A DNA stretch of 64,000 bases, from assembly GCA_021442155.1 (NCBI GenBank), contig CM038214.1, forward strand, positions 54,716,514 to 54,780,513, read 5' to 3'. The notes below the pieces were generated by a model. The model saw nothing but the letters and a program-made list of their open reading frames with translations. It made no database searches and was not told where the DNA came from. Of the stretch, positions 34,451 through 48,010 are shown piece after piece. A program made the translations under genes and the position numbers. This DNA is from Cymbidium sinense (lineage: Eukaryota; Streptophyta; Magnoliopsida; Asparagales; Orchidaceae). How positions within the stretch are numbered: position 1 is the first letter of the stretch; the number at the start of each line of letters is the position of its first letter.

Positions 34451-37400
34451 CCTAATCCTAAACCTAAAACTTAAACCTAAACCCTAAAGCTAAATCTAAA
34501 CTAAACTAAACAAAATAAAACCTAAACCTAAACCTAAATTAAACTAAATAAAATAAAACCTAAACCTAAACCTAAATCAAAAAATAAATAATAAAACAAA
34601 TAAACATAAACTAAATAAAATAAAATAAATTAAAAATAAGAATAAATAAATAAATAAAGCAAATAAAATAAACTAAACTAAATAAACCTAAACTTAAACT
34701 AAACTAAAATAAACTAAACTAAAAATAAATTAAATAAATAAACTAAAATAAATTAAACTAAATAAGCCTAAATAAACCTAAACTTAGACAAAAATAAAAT
34801 AAACTAAACTAAATAAACTAAACCTAAAAATAAACTAACTAAATAAAAACTAAACTAAATAAATAAACCTAAACTAAAAATAAACTAAATAAATAAACTA
34901 AACTAAAATAAATGAAACTAAACTAAACTAAAATAAACATAAACCTAAACCTAAAACCTAAATTAAATAAACCTAAACTTAAATAAATAAAATAAACTAA
35001 ATATACCTAAACTAAAACCTAAAGCTAAACCAAAAAGATAAATAAAAATAAACCTAAACCTAAACCTAAATAAACCAAATAAACCTAAACTAAAATAAAC
35101 ATAAACTATAACTAAATAAAATAAAATAAAATAAACCAACATAAATAAACCTAAACTTAAATAAAGCCTAAAACTAAGCTAAACCTAAACCTGAACTTAA
35201 ATAAATAAACCTAAACTAGAATAAAACCCAAACATAAACCTAAACCTAAACCTAAAACTCAACTAAATAAACCTAAACCTAAATTAAAATAAAACCTAAA
35301 TGTAAACCAAAACCTAAACCTAAAACTGAACTAAATAAACCTAAACCTAAACTAAAAATATAACTAAACTAAATAAAACTAAACTAAATAAAACCTAAAC
35401 CTAAATAAACCTAAACTAAATAAACCTAAACTAAATAAACCTAAACCTAACCTAACCTAAACTAAATAAAAAATAAACTAAATAAATAAATAAAATAAAC
35501 CAAACATAAATAAACTAGACTAAACTAAACTAAATAAATAAAATAAAACTATACTAAATAAATAAACTAAATAAAACTTAAAGCCTAAATTAAAATAAAT
35601 AAAATTAACAAATAAAATAAACCTAAACCTAAAAATAAACTAAATTAAACTAAATTAAACTAAGTAAAACCTAAACCTAAACTAAATAAATAAACTAAAT
35701 AAAATAAACTAAATAAACTAAACTAAATAAGTAAACCTAAACCTAAATAAAAATAAAATAAAACTTAAACCTAAACCTAAATTTAAACCTAAACCTAAAC
35801 CTAAACTAAACTAAAATCTAAACCAAAACCTAAACCTAAACTAAATAAACCTAAACCTAAATCTAAACATAAACCTAAACTAAACTAAATAAACTAAACT
35901 AATAAAACCTGAATAAACCTAAACCTAAACCTAAACTAAACTAAACTAAACTAAATAAAAATAAAATAAACTAAATTAAAAATAAACTAAATGAACAAAA
36001 CTAAATAAATAAACCTAAACTTAATCTAAACTAAAAATAAACAAAAATAAAACTAAACTAAATAAATAAAAAAATAAACCTAAAGGAAACTAAACTAAAT
36101 AAGCCTAAACTAAAAAAACTAAAACAAAAACCTAATCCAAAACCTAAACCTAAACTAAATAAAATAAATTAATCAAATAGATAAAGTAAATAAAATAAAC
36201 CTAAACCTAAACCTAAACATAAACTAAATAAACAAAATAAAATAAAATAAACTAAATTAACCTAAGCCTAAACTAAATAAATAAACTAAATAAAATAAAC
36301 TGAATTAATCATAAACTAAATAAACTAAACTAAATAAACCTAAAACCTAAACCTAAACCTAAACTAAACTAAACTAAACTAAATTAAAATAAATGAAATA
36401 AACCTAAACCTAAACTAAATAAAATATTTAAAATAAACCCTAACCTAAACTAAACTAAACTAAATAAAACCTAAATAAACCTAAACCTAAACATAAACCT
36501 AAAACCTAAACTAAAATAAACTTAAACCTAAACCTAAAATAAATAAATAAATAAACTTAAACCTAAACCTAAACCTAAAATAAACCAAAACCTAAAAAAT
36601 AAACCTAAACCTAAACCTAAACCTAAACCAAAAAACTAAACTACCTAACCAAATAAACTAAAACTAAATAAACCTAAAACTAAATAAACTAAACTAAATA
36701 AAAATAAACGTACACCTAAGAAAATAAACCTAAACCTAAACCTAAACCTAAACCTAAACCAAAATAAACCTAAACTAAATAAATAAATAAAATAAACCTA
36801 AAACTAAACTAAAAAAACCTAAACCTAATAAATTAAATAAACCTAAACTAAACCTAAACCTAAATTAAACTAAGAAATAAAACCTAAACCTAAACTTAAA
36901 TAAACCTAAAAACCTAAACTAAACTAAACTAAAATAAACCTAAACTAAACCTAATCCTAAAACTAAAATAAATAAACTACAATAAACTAAATAAATAAAC
37001 TTAAACTAAACTAAACCTAAATTGAAATAAACCTAAACCTAACCCTAAACTAAACTAAACTAAACTAAATAAAACCTAAACCTAAACCTCATCCTAAACT
37101 TAAACCTAAATCTAAACTAAAATAAACCTAAACCTAAACTAAATAAATAAAACCAAAACCTAAACCAAAATAAAATAAACCTAAACTAAAAATAAATAAA
37201 CCTAATGCTAAACCAAAAATAAACCTAAAGCTAAACTAAACTAAAAATAAACCTAAATTAAAAAATAAACTTGAACCCGTACTAAACTAAAATAAAACCT
37301 AAACCTAAACTAAACTATAAAATAAAATAAATAAACACAAACCTAAAATAGACTTAAACCTAAACCTAAATAAACTAAACTAAATTAATAAAGCTAAACT

Positions 37401-40400
37401 AAACTAAACTAAACCTAAAATAAACTAAATAAAAATAAACTTAAACCTAAACTAAACCTAAACTAAAATAAACTAAACTAATAAACAAAATAAACCTAAA
37501 CTAAGCTAAACTAAAATAAATAAAATAAATAAACTAAATAAAATAAACCTAAACATAAATCTAAACCTAAACCTAAACCTAAACCTAAAATAAATAAATC
37601 TATACTAAAAAATAAATAAACTAAACTAAATAAACTTAAATAAAACCTAAACCTAAATGTAAACCCTAACCCTAATCCTAAACCTAAACCTAAATGTAAA
37701 CCTAAACCTAAACCTAAACTAAATAAACTAAACCTAAACCTAAACCTAAACCTAAACCTAAACCTAAACTAAACCTAAACCTAAACCTAAACTAAATAAA
37801 CCTAAACCTAAACTAAATAAAATAAATCTATACCTAAACCTAAATAAAAATAAAATAAAAAATAAATAAACCTAAACCTAAACTAAAAAATAAACCTAAG
37901 TAAACCTAAACCTAAACCTAAACCTCAATATATAAACTAAACTAAATAAAATAAAATAACAAAACCTAAACTAAACTAAATAAACCTAAACCTAACCCTA
38001 AACCTAAACTTAGACCAAAAACCTAAATAAACCTAAACCCTAAACTTAAATAAATAAAACCTAAACCTAAATAAATTAAATAAATAAAAACTGAAACCTA
38101 AATAATTAAAAATTAAAACCTAAACCCTAAACCTAAACCTAAACCTAAACTTGAATGTAAAATAAAACCTAAACTTGAACAAAATAAACTATAATAAACC
38201 TAATCCTAAACCTAAACCTAATTCTAATCCTAAGCTAAACCTAAACAAAATAAACAAAATAAACTAAACTAAAAGAACTAAATAAACCTAAACTGAAACC
38301 TTAAACCTAAACTAAATAAAATAAACTTAAACCTCAACCTAAACAAAAATAAAATTTAAAATTAAAAAAACCTAAACCAAAACTAAAAAATAAACCTTAA
38401 TAAACCTAAACCTAAACCTAAACCTAAATTAATAAAATAAACTAAATAAAAATAAAAACTAAACCTAAACTAATCTAAATAAATGTAAACCTAAACCTAA
38501 ACCTAAACCTAAAGCTTAAACCTAAACCTAGACTAAAATAAACTAAATAAAATAAACCAAATAAATAAACTTAACCTAAACTAAATTAACCTAAACCTAA
38601 ACCTAAATAAATAAACCTACAAACTAAAACCTAAACTTAAACCTAAAATAAATCAATAAATAAAAATAAATAAATAAACTAAAAATAAAATAAACCTAAA
38701 CCTAAACTTAAAATAAAACTAAATAAACTAAACTAAAAATAAACCTAAATAAATAAACCTAAACCTAAACCTAAACCTAAACTAAAATAAATAAACCTAA
38801 AAAATAAAATAAAATAAAAAAATAAATAAACTTATACTTAAACTTAAATAACATAAATAAATAAAAACCTAAACATAAACTAAACTAAATAAACTAAAAC
38901 CTAAATAAAATAAACTAAATAAAATAAACCTTAAACATAAACCTAAATCTAAACAAAATAAACTAACATATAAACTAAATAAATAAACCTAAACAAACCT
39001 AAACTTAAAATTTAAACTAAAACCTAAAGCTAAACTAAATAAAATAAATAAATAAAATAAACATAAATCTAAATAAACTAAATAAAGTAAACTAAAAATA
39101 AACCTAAAATAAACCTAAACCTAAACCTAAACCATAACCCTAAACCTAAACTAAATAAACTAAACCTAAACTAAATAAAATAAGCATAAACCTAAACCTA
39201 AACTTAAACCTGAACCTGAACCTAAACTTAAACCTAAACCTAAACCTAAACTAAATCAATAAACTAAACTAAATAAAAATAAACCAAAACTTAAACTAAA
39301 TAGACCTAAACTAAACTTAAATAAATAAACCTAAAACAAAAACTAAACTAAATAAATAAATAAAATAAATAAACCTAAAGTAAAATAAATAAATAAACAT
39401 AAAAATAAAAATAATATAAAAAAACCTAAACTAAACTAAATAAACTAAAATAAAAACCTAAACTAAAATAAACTAAATAAAACCTAAACCTAAATAAATA
39501 AAATAAACTGAACTAAATAATTAAACCTAAATTAAATAATATAAACTAAACTAAAATAAACCTATACCTAAACCAAAACTAAAACTAAATAATCCTAAAT
39601 CCTCAAACTAAACATAAAAATAAACTAAACCAAAACCTAAATAAAACTAAATAAAACCTAAACCTAAAATAAAATAAAACCAAACTTAAATAAATAAACT
39701 AAATAAACTTAAAAAAAAATTAAAATAAACTAAACTAAAAAAAATAAAAATAAAATAAAAACCTAAGCCTCAGCTTAAACCTAAACCTAAACCAAAAATA
39801 AAAACCTAAACCTAAACCTAAACTAAAAATAAACTAAAATAATTAAAACTGTAAACAAAAATAAAATTAATTAAATAAAAATAAACTTAATAAAAGATAA
39901 ATCAAAATAAATAAACTAAATAAATAAATAAAAAATAAACCTAAACTAAACCTAAACTAAATAAACCTAAATTAAATAAACCTAAACCTAAACCCTAAAC
40001 CCAAACTAAAATAAAACTAAATAAATTAAACTAAATAAAACCTAAACCTAAACCTAAATAAATAAATAAATAAACTAAATTAATAAATTAATTAAATAAA
40101 TAAAGCTAAACCTAAACCTAAATAAACTAAATAAATAAACCTAAGCCTAAACCTAAAATAAACTAAATAAACTAAAACCTAAATAAATAAATAAAAATAA
40201 ACCTAAACCTAAACCTAAACTAAATAAAACAAAAAACTAAATAAACCTAAAAATAAAAATAAGCTAAACTAAACTAAAATAAATAAACCTAAACATAAAC
40301 CAAAAATAAACATAAACAATAAACCTCAAAATACCTAAATAAATAAAATAAATAGACTAAACTAACAAAATAAAAATAAAAACTAAAATAAAAATAAATA

Positions 40401-41150
40401 AACCTAAACATAAAAATAAAAAACTAAACTAAATAAACCTAAAGAAACCTAAACCTAAACCTAAACTAAAATAAACTAAAAACCTAAAGCTAAACCTAAA
40501 TCTAAACTTAAATAAACTAAACTAAAAATAAAAATAAACATAAACCAAAATAAAATTAAAATAAATCTAAACTAAACCTAAACAGAACAAATGCTAAATA
40601 AAATAAACTAAATAAAACCTAAACCTAAATGAAAATAAAACCTAAACTAAATTAAATAAACCTTAATATAAATAAATAAATAAATATATAAAGTAAATAA
40701 AACCTAAACCTAAATAAAACATAAACCCTTAATCTAAACTAAACTAACTAAACCTTAAAATAAATATAAACCTAAACTAAATAAAGTAAAAACTTAATAA
40801 AATAAACTGAACTAAAGTAAAAATACTAAAAATTAATAAACTAAATAAAAAATAAATAAAGCCTAAACCTAAAATAAACCTAAACAAAGAAACCTAAACA
40901 TAAATAAACTTAAACTAAAAAAAAATAAACTAAATAAATAAATAATAAAATAAACCTATACCTAAACTAAACTAAAAATAAAAACCTAAAAAATAAATAA
41001 AACTTAAACTTAAAAAACAAAAAAATAAACTAAACTAAAAAAAATTAAACCTAAACCTTAACTAGATAAAGGATAAAAAATAAACCTAAACCTAAACATA
41101 AACTTAATTAAATAATAAACTAAACTATAACCTAAACCAAACCTAAACCT
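34451..41150 (+). repeat. Long degenerate CCTAAA/CTAAATAAA array D1 (6.7 kb)
   Basis: Made almost only of CCTAAA, CTAAA and TAAA words with very few CCCTAAA and very little G on the + strand. No S tails, GR-RBP pieces or LINE sequence occur inside. The last 1.6 kb (about 39490-41100) are duplicated at 43366-45015. Confidence 0.85.
39490..41100 (+). repeat. Segmental duplication, copy 1
   Basis: Ordered word matches to 43366-45015 at a steadily growing offset of about 3.88-3.93 kb, for example AACCTAAATAAAACTAAATA at about 39636 and about 43514, and CTAAACCCAAA near 40002 and 43912. Confidence 0.75.
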
Positions 41151-41690
41151 AAACCTAAACTAAACTAAACCTAAACCCTAAACTTAATCCTAAACTCTAA
41201 ACTAAACCTAAACTTATAAAACCCTAAAAACCCTAAACCCTAAATCCTAAACCTTAAAACCCTAAACCCTAAACTCTAAACTAACCCTAAACCCTAATCC
41301 CTAAAAAGCCTAAACCCTAAAGAATAAACCCTAAAACCTAAACCCTAAACCCTAATCCCTAAAAAGCCTAAACCCTAAAATAAAAAAACTAAACCCTAAA
41401 CTAACCTTAAACCTTAAGCTAACCCTAAACCCTAAAGCCTACACACTAAATCCTAAACCCTAAACCTTAAACCCTAAACCATACAAAACCTTAAATCCTA
41501 AACCCAAATCCCTAACCCAAAACCCTAAACCCTAAAAGCATAAACCCTAAAACCTTAAACCCTAAACCCTAAACACTAAAATTAACCCTAAACCCTAAAC
41601 TTAAACATACAACCCCAAATCCTAAAATCAAACCCTAAAAAACTAAACCCTAAAACCTAAACCCTAAACCCTAAACACGTAACTCTAAAC
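41151..41690 (+). repeat. Telomeric array
   Basis: CCCTAAA repeats. The block AAACCCTAATCCCTAAAAAG followed by CCTAAACCCTAAA occurs twice (about 41288 and 41349), a local duplication of about 60 bp. Confidence 0.87.
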
Positions 41691-42500
41691 CCTAAAACCT
41701 AAAAACCTAAACTTAATAAAACCTAAAAATAATATAAATAAGAAAACTTAAACCTAAATAAAATAATAAACAAAACTAAAATCTAAACTTAAACCTAAAT
41801 TGAAACCTAAAACTAAAAATAAAAAAATTACAAAACTAAACTAAAATAAAATAAATTAAAACCTAACTAAACTAAATAAATAAAATAAACCTAAAAATAA
41901 AAACCTAAATAAAATAAAAACTAAATGTAAAATTAAATTTAAATTAACCTAAAATAAAAACTAAATAAAAATCTAAACCTAAAAAATTAACCTAAGAATA
42001 AAACCTATAAATAAATTAAAATTAAAACCTAAACCCAAAAAATATAGACTTAACCTTAGATAAACAAAATAAAATAAACTTAAACCTAAAATAAAATAAA
42101 TAAAACCTAAACCTAAACCTAAAATAAACTAAACCTAAATTTTAAACTAAATAAAATAAAATAAACTAAAAAATACACCTAAACTTAAACTAAAAAATAA
42201 AACCTAAAATATAAACGTAAAACCTAAACCTATACTTAAAAATAAATAATAAAACTTAAACCTAAAAAATAAAATAAAAATAAAACTAAACTAAAAAAAT
42301 AAACATAAACCTAAGCCTAAAAAATAAAAGAGAAACTGAAATACAAAACCTAAACTAAAACAAATAAACTTAAAATAAATAAAATAAACTAAATAAAAAT
42401 AAAAAATAAACCTAAATTAAAATAAAAACTAAAATAAATAAAAAAAGAAACTAAATAAACTAAATAAATCTAAACCTAATGGTTTACTTAATTTTAAATA
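41691..42500 (+). repeat. A-rich satellite S11
   Basis: The head contains AATAAAACCTAAAAATAAT; the tail is at 42471-42500 (CCTAATGGTTTACTTAATTT). Confidence 0.8.
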
Positions 42501-42820
42501 AATCCCTAAACCCTAAACCCTAAATCTAAAACCCTAAACCCAAAACCCCAAACCCTAAAACTATCCCTAAACCCTAAACCCTAAACCTACAACCCTAAAC
42601 ACCAAACTCTAAACCCTAAACCTTAAACCCAAAACCCCAAACCCTAAATCCTAACCTTAACCCTAAACCCTAAACCCTAAACCCTAAAACACTAAAATAT
42701 TTAACCTAAACCCTAAATCGTAAAAACTCAAAACCCTAAACTAACCTTAAACCCTAAGCTAACCCTAAACCCAAAACCCAAAACCCTAAGCTCTAAATCC
42801 CAAACCCTAAACTTAAACCA
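42501..42820 (+). repeat. Telomeric array
   Basis: CCCTAAA repeats running into a G-module leader. Confidence 0.88.
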
Positions 42821-43364
42821 AAATTAACTAAATAAATTAAAAAATAAACCTAAACCCTAAATCCTAATAAACTTAAACCTAAACCTAAAACCAAACATCA
42901 AGTAACCTGATGACAAGAACATCACCATAAACCGTGCTCCTAGATTTGCAATGGAGGAAGGAAGAGGTCATGATTATCACAAAGGTGGTGGGGATCTGGG
43001 TGCCGTGGATATGGAGGTGGTGGTTAGAGCAGTGGTGGTTATGGAGGAAGGAGGAGTGTCAGAGGTTATAACCGTGGTGGTGGTGAAGGGATAGATCGGG
43101 GATATGACGGTGGATCCCGCTACTTGAGAGGTTGGGGTGCTTTTGATGGGAACTAGAGAAATTGAAGAACGATCGATCTGATCTGCTATTTAGGGAACTG
43201 TGTCTTTACAATTTTGATGGTTCTAGTTATCTAAGGTTTTGATTTCTATGCTCATTTTTTTGTCTATGTCATCGCTTGTGTCTTTGAGAACTAGGTGTGT
43301 TACTTGGTTGATGAAAGCGAAAAGAAGAAATGTTGAATCTAAATTTATTCTCTAATAAAAAAAT
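42821..43364 (+). pseudogene. GR-RBP retrocopy G7 with leader
   Basis: The leader covers 42821-42893. The start is diverged (AACATCAAGTAACCTGATGAC for the NGQNLDG codons), then NITINRAP. The glycine block has indels (GGGDLG, GYGGGG) followed by SSGGYGGRRSVRGYNRGGG and IDRGYDGGSRYLRG, ending FDGN with TAG in place of Trp. The 3' UTR and A7 (43358-43364) are present. Unlike other copies it has no telomeric trailer: the duplicated degenerate array starts immediately, so the trailer was lost or replaced. Confidence 0.8.
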
Positions 43365-43365
43365 A

Positions 43366-45015
43366 AAAAATAAAATAAACTGAATATATAAAGGTAAAAC
43401 CTAAACCAAAATAACTAAAATAAACTAAACCAAATAAATAAACCTAAATTAAATAAAATAAACTAAAACTAAATAAACTTAAAAACCTAAATCTAAAAAT
43501 AAACTAAACAAAAACCTAAATAAAACTAAATAAAACCTAAACCTAAAATAACATAAACCCTAAACTAAATAAATAAAATAAATAAATTAATTAAATAAAC
43601 TTAAATTAATAAAATAAACTAAACTAATACAAACAAAATAAAATATATAAAAACCTAAACCTAAACCTAAACCTAAACCTAAAATAGAAACCTAGACCTA
43701 AACCTAAACTAAAAGTAAAAATAAAAATAAACTAAAATTAATAAAATAATAAACTAAAATAAAATAAATTAAATAAAAAAAATAAAAATAAACTAAACGA
43801 AAAAATTAACCAAAATAAATAAACTAAATAAAAAATAAACTAAATAAATAATTAAAAATAAGCCTAAACTAAACCTACACTAAATAAAACTAAACCTAAA
43901 CCCTAAACCCAAAATAAAATAAAACTAAATAAACTAAACTAAATGAAACCTAAACCTAAACCTAAATAAATAAATAAACTAAATAAATAAATTAATTAAT
44001 TAAATAAACCTAAACATAAACCTAAATAAATAAATAAACTAAATAAATAAATTTAAACCTAAACCTAAACCTACACTAAACTAAAAAAACTAAAACCTAA
44101 ATAAATAATTAAAAATAAACCTAAAGTTAAACCTAAATTAAATAAAACTAAAAGCTAAATAAACTAAAAATAAAAATAAAAAAAACTAAACTAAAATAAA
44201 TAAACCTAAACATAAACTAAAAATAAACCTAAAAAATAACCCTAAATAAACCTAAATAAATAAACTAAATAAACTAAACTAATAAAATAAAAATAAAAAC
44301 TAAAATAAAAATAAATAAACTAAACTTAAAAATAAAAAACCTAAACTAAATAAACCTAAATAAACCTAAACCTCAACCTAAACTAAAATAAACTAAAAAC
44401 CTAAACCTAAACCTAAACCTGAACGAAAATAAACTAAACTACAAATAAAAATAAAATAAATCTAAACTAAACCTAAACCTAAAATAAAAACTAAATAAAA
44501 TAAACTAATTAAAACCTAAACTTAAACTAAAACCTAAATAAAAATAAAACCTAAACTAGATAAACTAAATTAAATAAACCTAAATAAATAATAAATAAAT
44601 AATAAATAAACTAAATAAAACCTAAACCTTAAACCTAAAGTAAATTAAATAAACCTAAAAATAAACTTAAACTTAAACTAAATAAACTACAAAAACTAAA
44701 TAAAAAATAAATAAAACCTAAACCTAAACTATACTAAAAAAAACCTAAACTAAACAAAAATAAAAAGTAAACTAAAATAAACTAAAAAAAAAAAAAAAAA
44801 AAACCTAAACCTAAACCAAAACATAAATTCAAAAAAACAAAATAAAAAAATAAATAAAAAAATAAACCTAAATAAATCTATTCCTAAACTAAAATAAAAA
44901 TAAAAACCTAAAAATTAAATAAAACAAAAACTAAAATAAAACCAAAAAGTGAACTAAACTAAAAATAAATAAACTTAAACCTTAACTAAATAAAAAATAA
45001 ACCTAAACCTAATTT
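43366..45015 (+). repeat. Degenerate array D2 (segmental duplication, copy 2)
   Basis: Aligns in order to 39490-41100. It includes an A20 homopolymer at about 44784-44803 that is not matched in copy 1. Confidence 0.78.
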
Positions 45016-45640
45016 AAAAACCCTAAACTAAACCACCTTAAAACCTAAACTCTAAACCTATAAAATTTAAACCTAAACCCTAAATCATAAACATTAAACC
45101 TAAACCCTAACTCTACCCTAACCCTAACCTAAAACCCTAAAGTAACTAAACCTAAACTAAACTCCTAAACCTAAACACTAAACTTAAACCTAAACTCCTA
45201 AACCTTTTTAAACTCCTAAAATTTTAAACCCATAACTTTAAACTATAAACCCCTAACCCTCCTAAAACTAAACAAAAGTTTAAATAAACTTTAAATTAAA
45301 CTTAAACTTTAAACCTAACTTTTAAACTCTAACTCCAAACCTAAATCCAAACTTTAAACTAACTCTAAACTAATTTTAAACACCTAAATCAGAAACCTAA
45401 ACCCTAAAACTTAAAAACTAAACCCTAACTTTAAACCCTAAACCCTAAACCCTAAAAAGCCCTAATCCTTATCACGAAGGCCTAAACCATAAAAGCATAA
45501 ACCCTAAAATCCTAAACCCTAAACCCTAAGCCTAAACCCTAAACCCTAAACCTACAACCCCAAATCCTAAACCTTAAACCCAAAAACCCTAAACCATAAA
45601 CCCTAAACACTAAACGCTAAACCTTAAACCCTAAACCCTA
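45016..45640 (+). repeat. Strongly diverged telomeric array
   Basis: Telomere-like words with many T insertions (CTTTAAAC, TTTTAAACTC) at 45150-45420, returning to CCCTAAA from about 45420. Confidence 0.82.
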
Positions 45641-46360
45641 AAAACCTAAAAGCCTAAACCCAAACTAAATAAAACCTAAAAATAAAATAAATAAATAAAC
45701 CAAAACCTAAATAAAATAAATAAATAAAATAAAATAAAATCTAAAATAAAACATAAACTAAACTTAAACCTAAACTTAAGCCTAAAAATAAAAAAGATAA
45801 AAATTAAAACTAAACTAAAATAAAATAAATAAAAACATAAACTAAACTAAAAATAAAATAAACCTAAAACTAAAAAACCAAAATAAAATAAACACTAAAA
45901 AACCAAAAATATGAACTAAATAAAAACCTAAAAAACAAACTTTAAAAAAATAAAAAAGAATAACTAAACCCTAAACTAAAAAAAACCTAAACCTCAAATA
46001 AACAAAATAAAATAATCCTAAACCTAAACTAAAATAAATAAATCCTAAACCTAAACCTAAAATAAATTAAACTTAAACCCTAAACTAAATAAAGTAAAAT
46101 AAACTAAAAATAAACCTAATCATAAATTAGAAAATTAAACTTAAAAATGAACCAAATATAAAAACATAAAGCCTAAACTTATACCAAAAATAAAAAATAA
46201 AACCTAAACAAAAAAAATAAAAATATAAATAAAACTAAACTAAAAAACTAACATAAACATAAATAAACCTAAAAGTAAATTAAATAAACTAAAAAACCTA
46301 AATAAACTAAATAAACTAAATAAACCTAAACCTAATGCTTTACTTAATTTAAAAAATAAA
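45641..46360 (+). repeat. A-rich satellite S12
   Basis: Clear head (ACTAAATAAAACCTAAAA at about 45666) and tail at 46322-46360 (CCTAATGCTTTACTTAATTT). Confidence 0.8.
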
Positions 46361-46710
46361 AACCCTAAACCCTAAACCTAAAATCTTAAATCCTAAACCC
46401 TAAACCTTAAACCCTAAAGCTAACCCTAATCCCTAAACCTTAACCCTAAACCCTAAACCCTATCCTTAACACTAAACTCTAAACCCTAAACCGTAAAACC
46501 CTAAAACCCTTAATCCTAAACCCTAAACAAACCCTAAACCCTAAACTAACCCAAAACCCTAAATCATAAACTCTAAACCATAAAAATCCTAAACCCTAAA
46601 GCCTAATCACTAAATCGTAAACCCTAAACCCTAAACCCTAAACCCTAAACCCCAAAACCTTAAACCTTAAAACACTAAACCCTAAACCTTAAACCCTAAA
46701 CCCTAAAAAC
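46361..46710 (+). repeat. Telomeric array
   Basis: CCCTAAA repeats with CCTTAAA and CCATAAA variants. Confidence 0.88.
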
Positions 46711-47730
46711 CTAAACTTAAACTAAATAAAACCTAAACTAAAACCTAAAGCTGAAGCTAAAAATAAAATAAAAGAAAAAATAAAAGTGAACAAAAATAAA
46801 ATAAATAAAAACATAAATTAAACTTAAAAATAAAAAAACCTAATAATTAAAACATAAATAAATAAAAAACTAAATGTAAAATAAAAATAAAATAAACCTA
46901 AAATAAAATAAAACCTAAAGTAAAAAAAACCTAAAAGAAAAATAAAATAAATAAAATAAAGTAAACCTAAACTTAAACTAAAATAAAATAAACTAAAATA
47001 AATAAAACCTAAACCGAAACCTAAAGTAAATTAAACCTAAACTAAATATAATAAAATAAACTAACAAAAAAAATAAACCTAAACAAAAAAATAAAACCTA
47101 AAAATAAACCTAAAAGAACAACCTAACAACTAAATTTAAAAAAATAAAATAAAAACATAAACATAAACCTAAAAATAAAAAATAAACCCTAGACCTAAAA
47201 GATAATATAAAAATAAACCTAAACCTAAACTAAAAAATAAAACCTAACAATAAACTTAAACCTAAAAAAATAAAATAAAAACCATAACCTAAACCTTAAA
47301 GAAAACCTAAACCTAAAAAATAAAATAAAAATAAAACTCTTAAAAATTGGGCGCTCTCCCTTACGATAAAAAAACCTAAACCTAAAAATATAATATTTCT
47401 TTAAGTAGAGCCCATTGATTGGAAGAATTGGGCGCTCTCCCTTACGATAAATAAGCTAATAAGATCCTCCTTGGTAGGCCTTCACTGTGGCAAAAGGGCA
47501 CCTAAAAATAGACCTAATCATTAACTTAAACCAAAAAATATAAACTGAAATAAAAAACCTAAACTAAAATAAATAAACCTAAAATAAATAAACAAAACTA
47601 AATAAAAATAAAAATAACAAATAAACCTAGATAAAAACAAAAAATAAAATAAACTAAGATAAATAAAAAATAAACTAAATAAACTAAATAAAGTTAAACT
47701 AATAAGTTTACTTTATTTAAAAAAAAAAAC
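46711..47730 (+). repeat. A-rich satellite S13 carrying a foreign insert
   Basis: S unit with tail at 47692-47730 (CTAATAAGTTTACTTTATTT plus an A-run). It is interrupted at about 47345-47502 by non-telomeric sequence. Confidence 0.78.
47345..47502. other. Unidentified insert with a 26-bp direct repeat
   Basis: Two identical 26-bp copies (core GGGCGCTCTCCC) lie at 47345-47370 and 47426-47451. Between them are S-like words and TTTAAGTAGAGCCCATTGAT; after the second comes TAGGCCTTCACTGTGGCAAA. The composition differs from everything around it. I do not recognise it; organellar DNA or a fragment of another repeat is possible. Confidence 0.6.
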
Positions 47731-48010
47731 CTAAACCCTAAATATACAACACTAAACCTATAACCCTTAACCCTAAACCCTAAACCCAAAAAACACTAAA
47801 CCTTAAACCCTAAACTATGAACCTTAAACCCTAAACCCTAAATTCTAAACCCTAAAACCTAAACCATAACCTTAACCCTAAACCCTAAACCCCTAAACCC
47901 TAAACCCTGAATCCTAAACCCAAAAACTTAAACCCTAACCCTATACCCTAAACCCTAAACAACAAACCCTAAACCCTAAACCCAAAACCCTAAATGCTAA
48001 ACCTAAACCT
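47731..48010 (+). repeat. Telomeric array
   Basis: CCCTAAA repeats between the S13 tail and a G-module leader. Confidence 0.88.
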
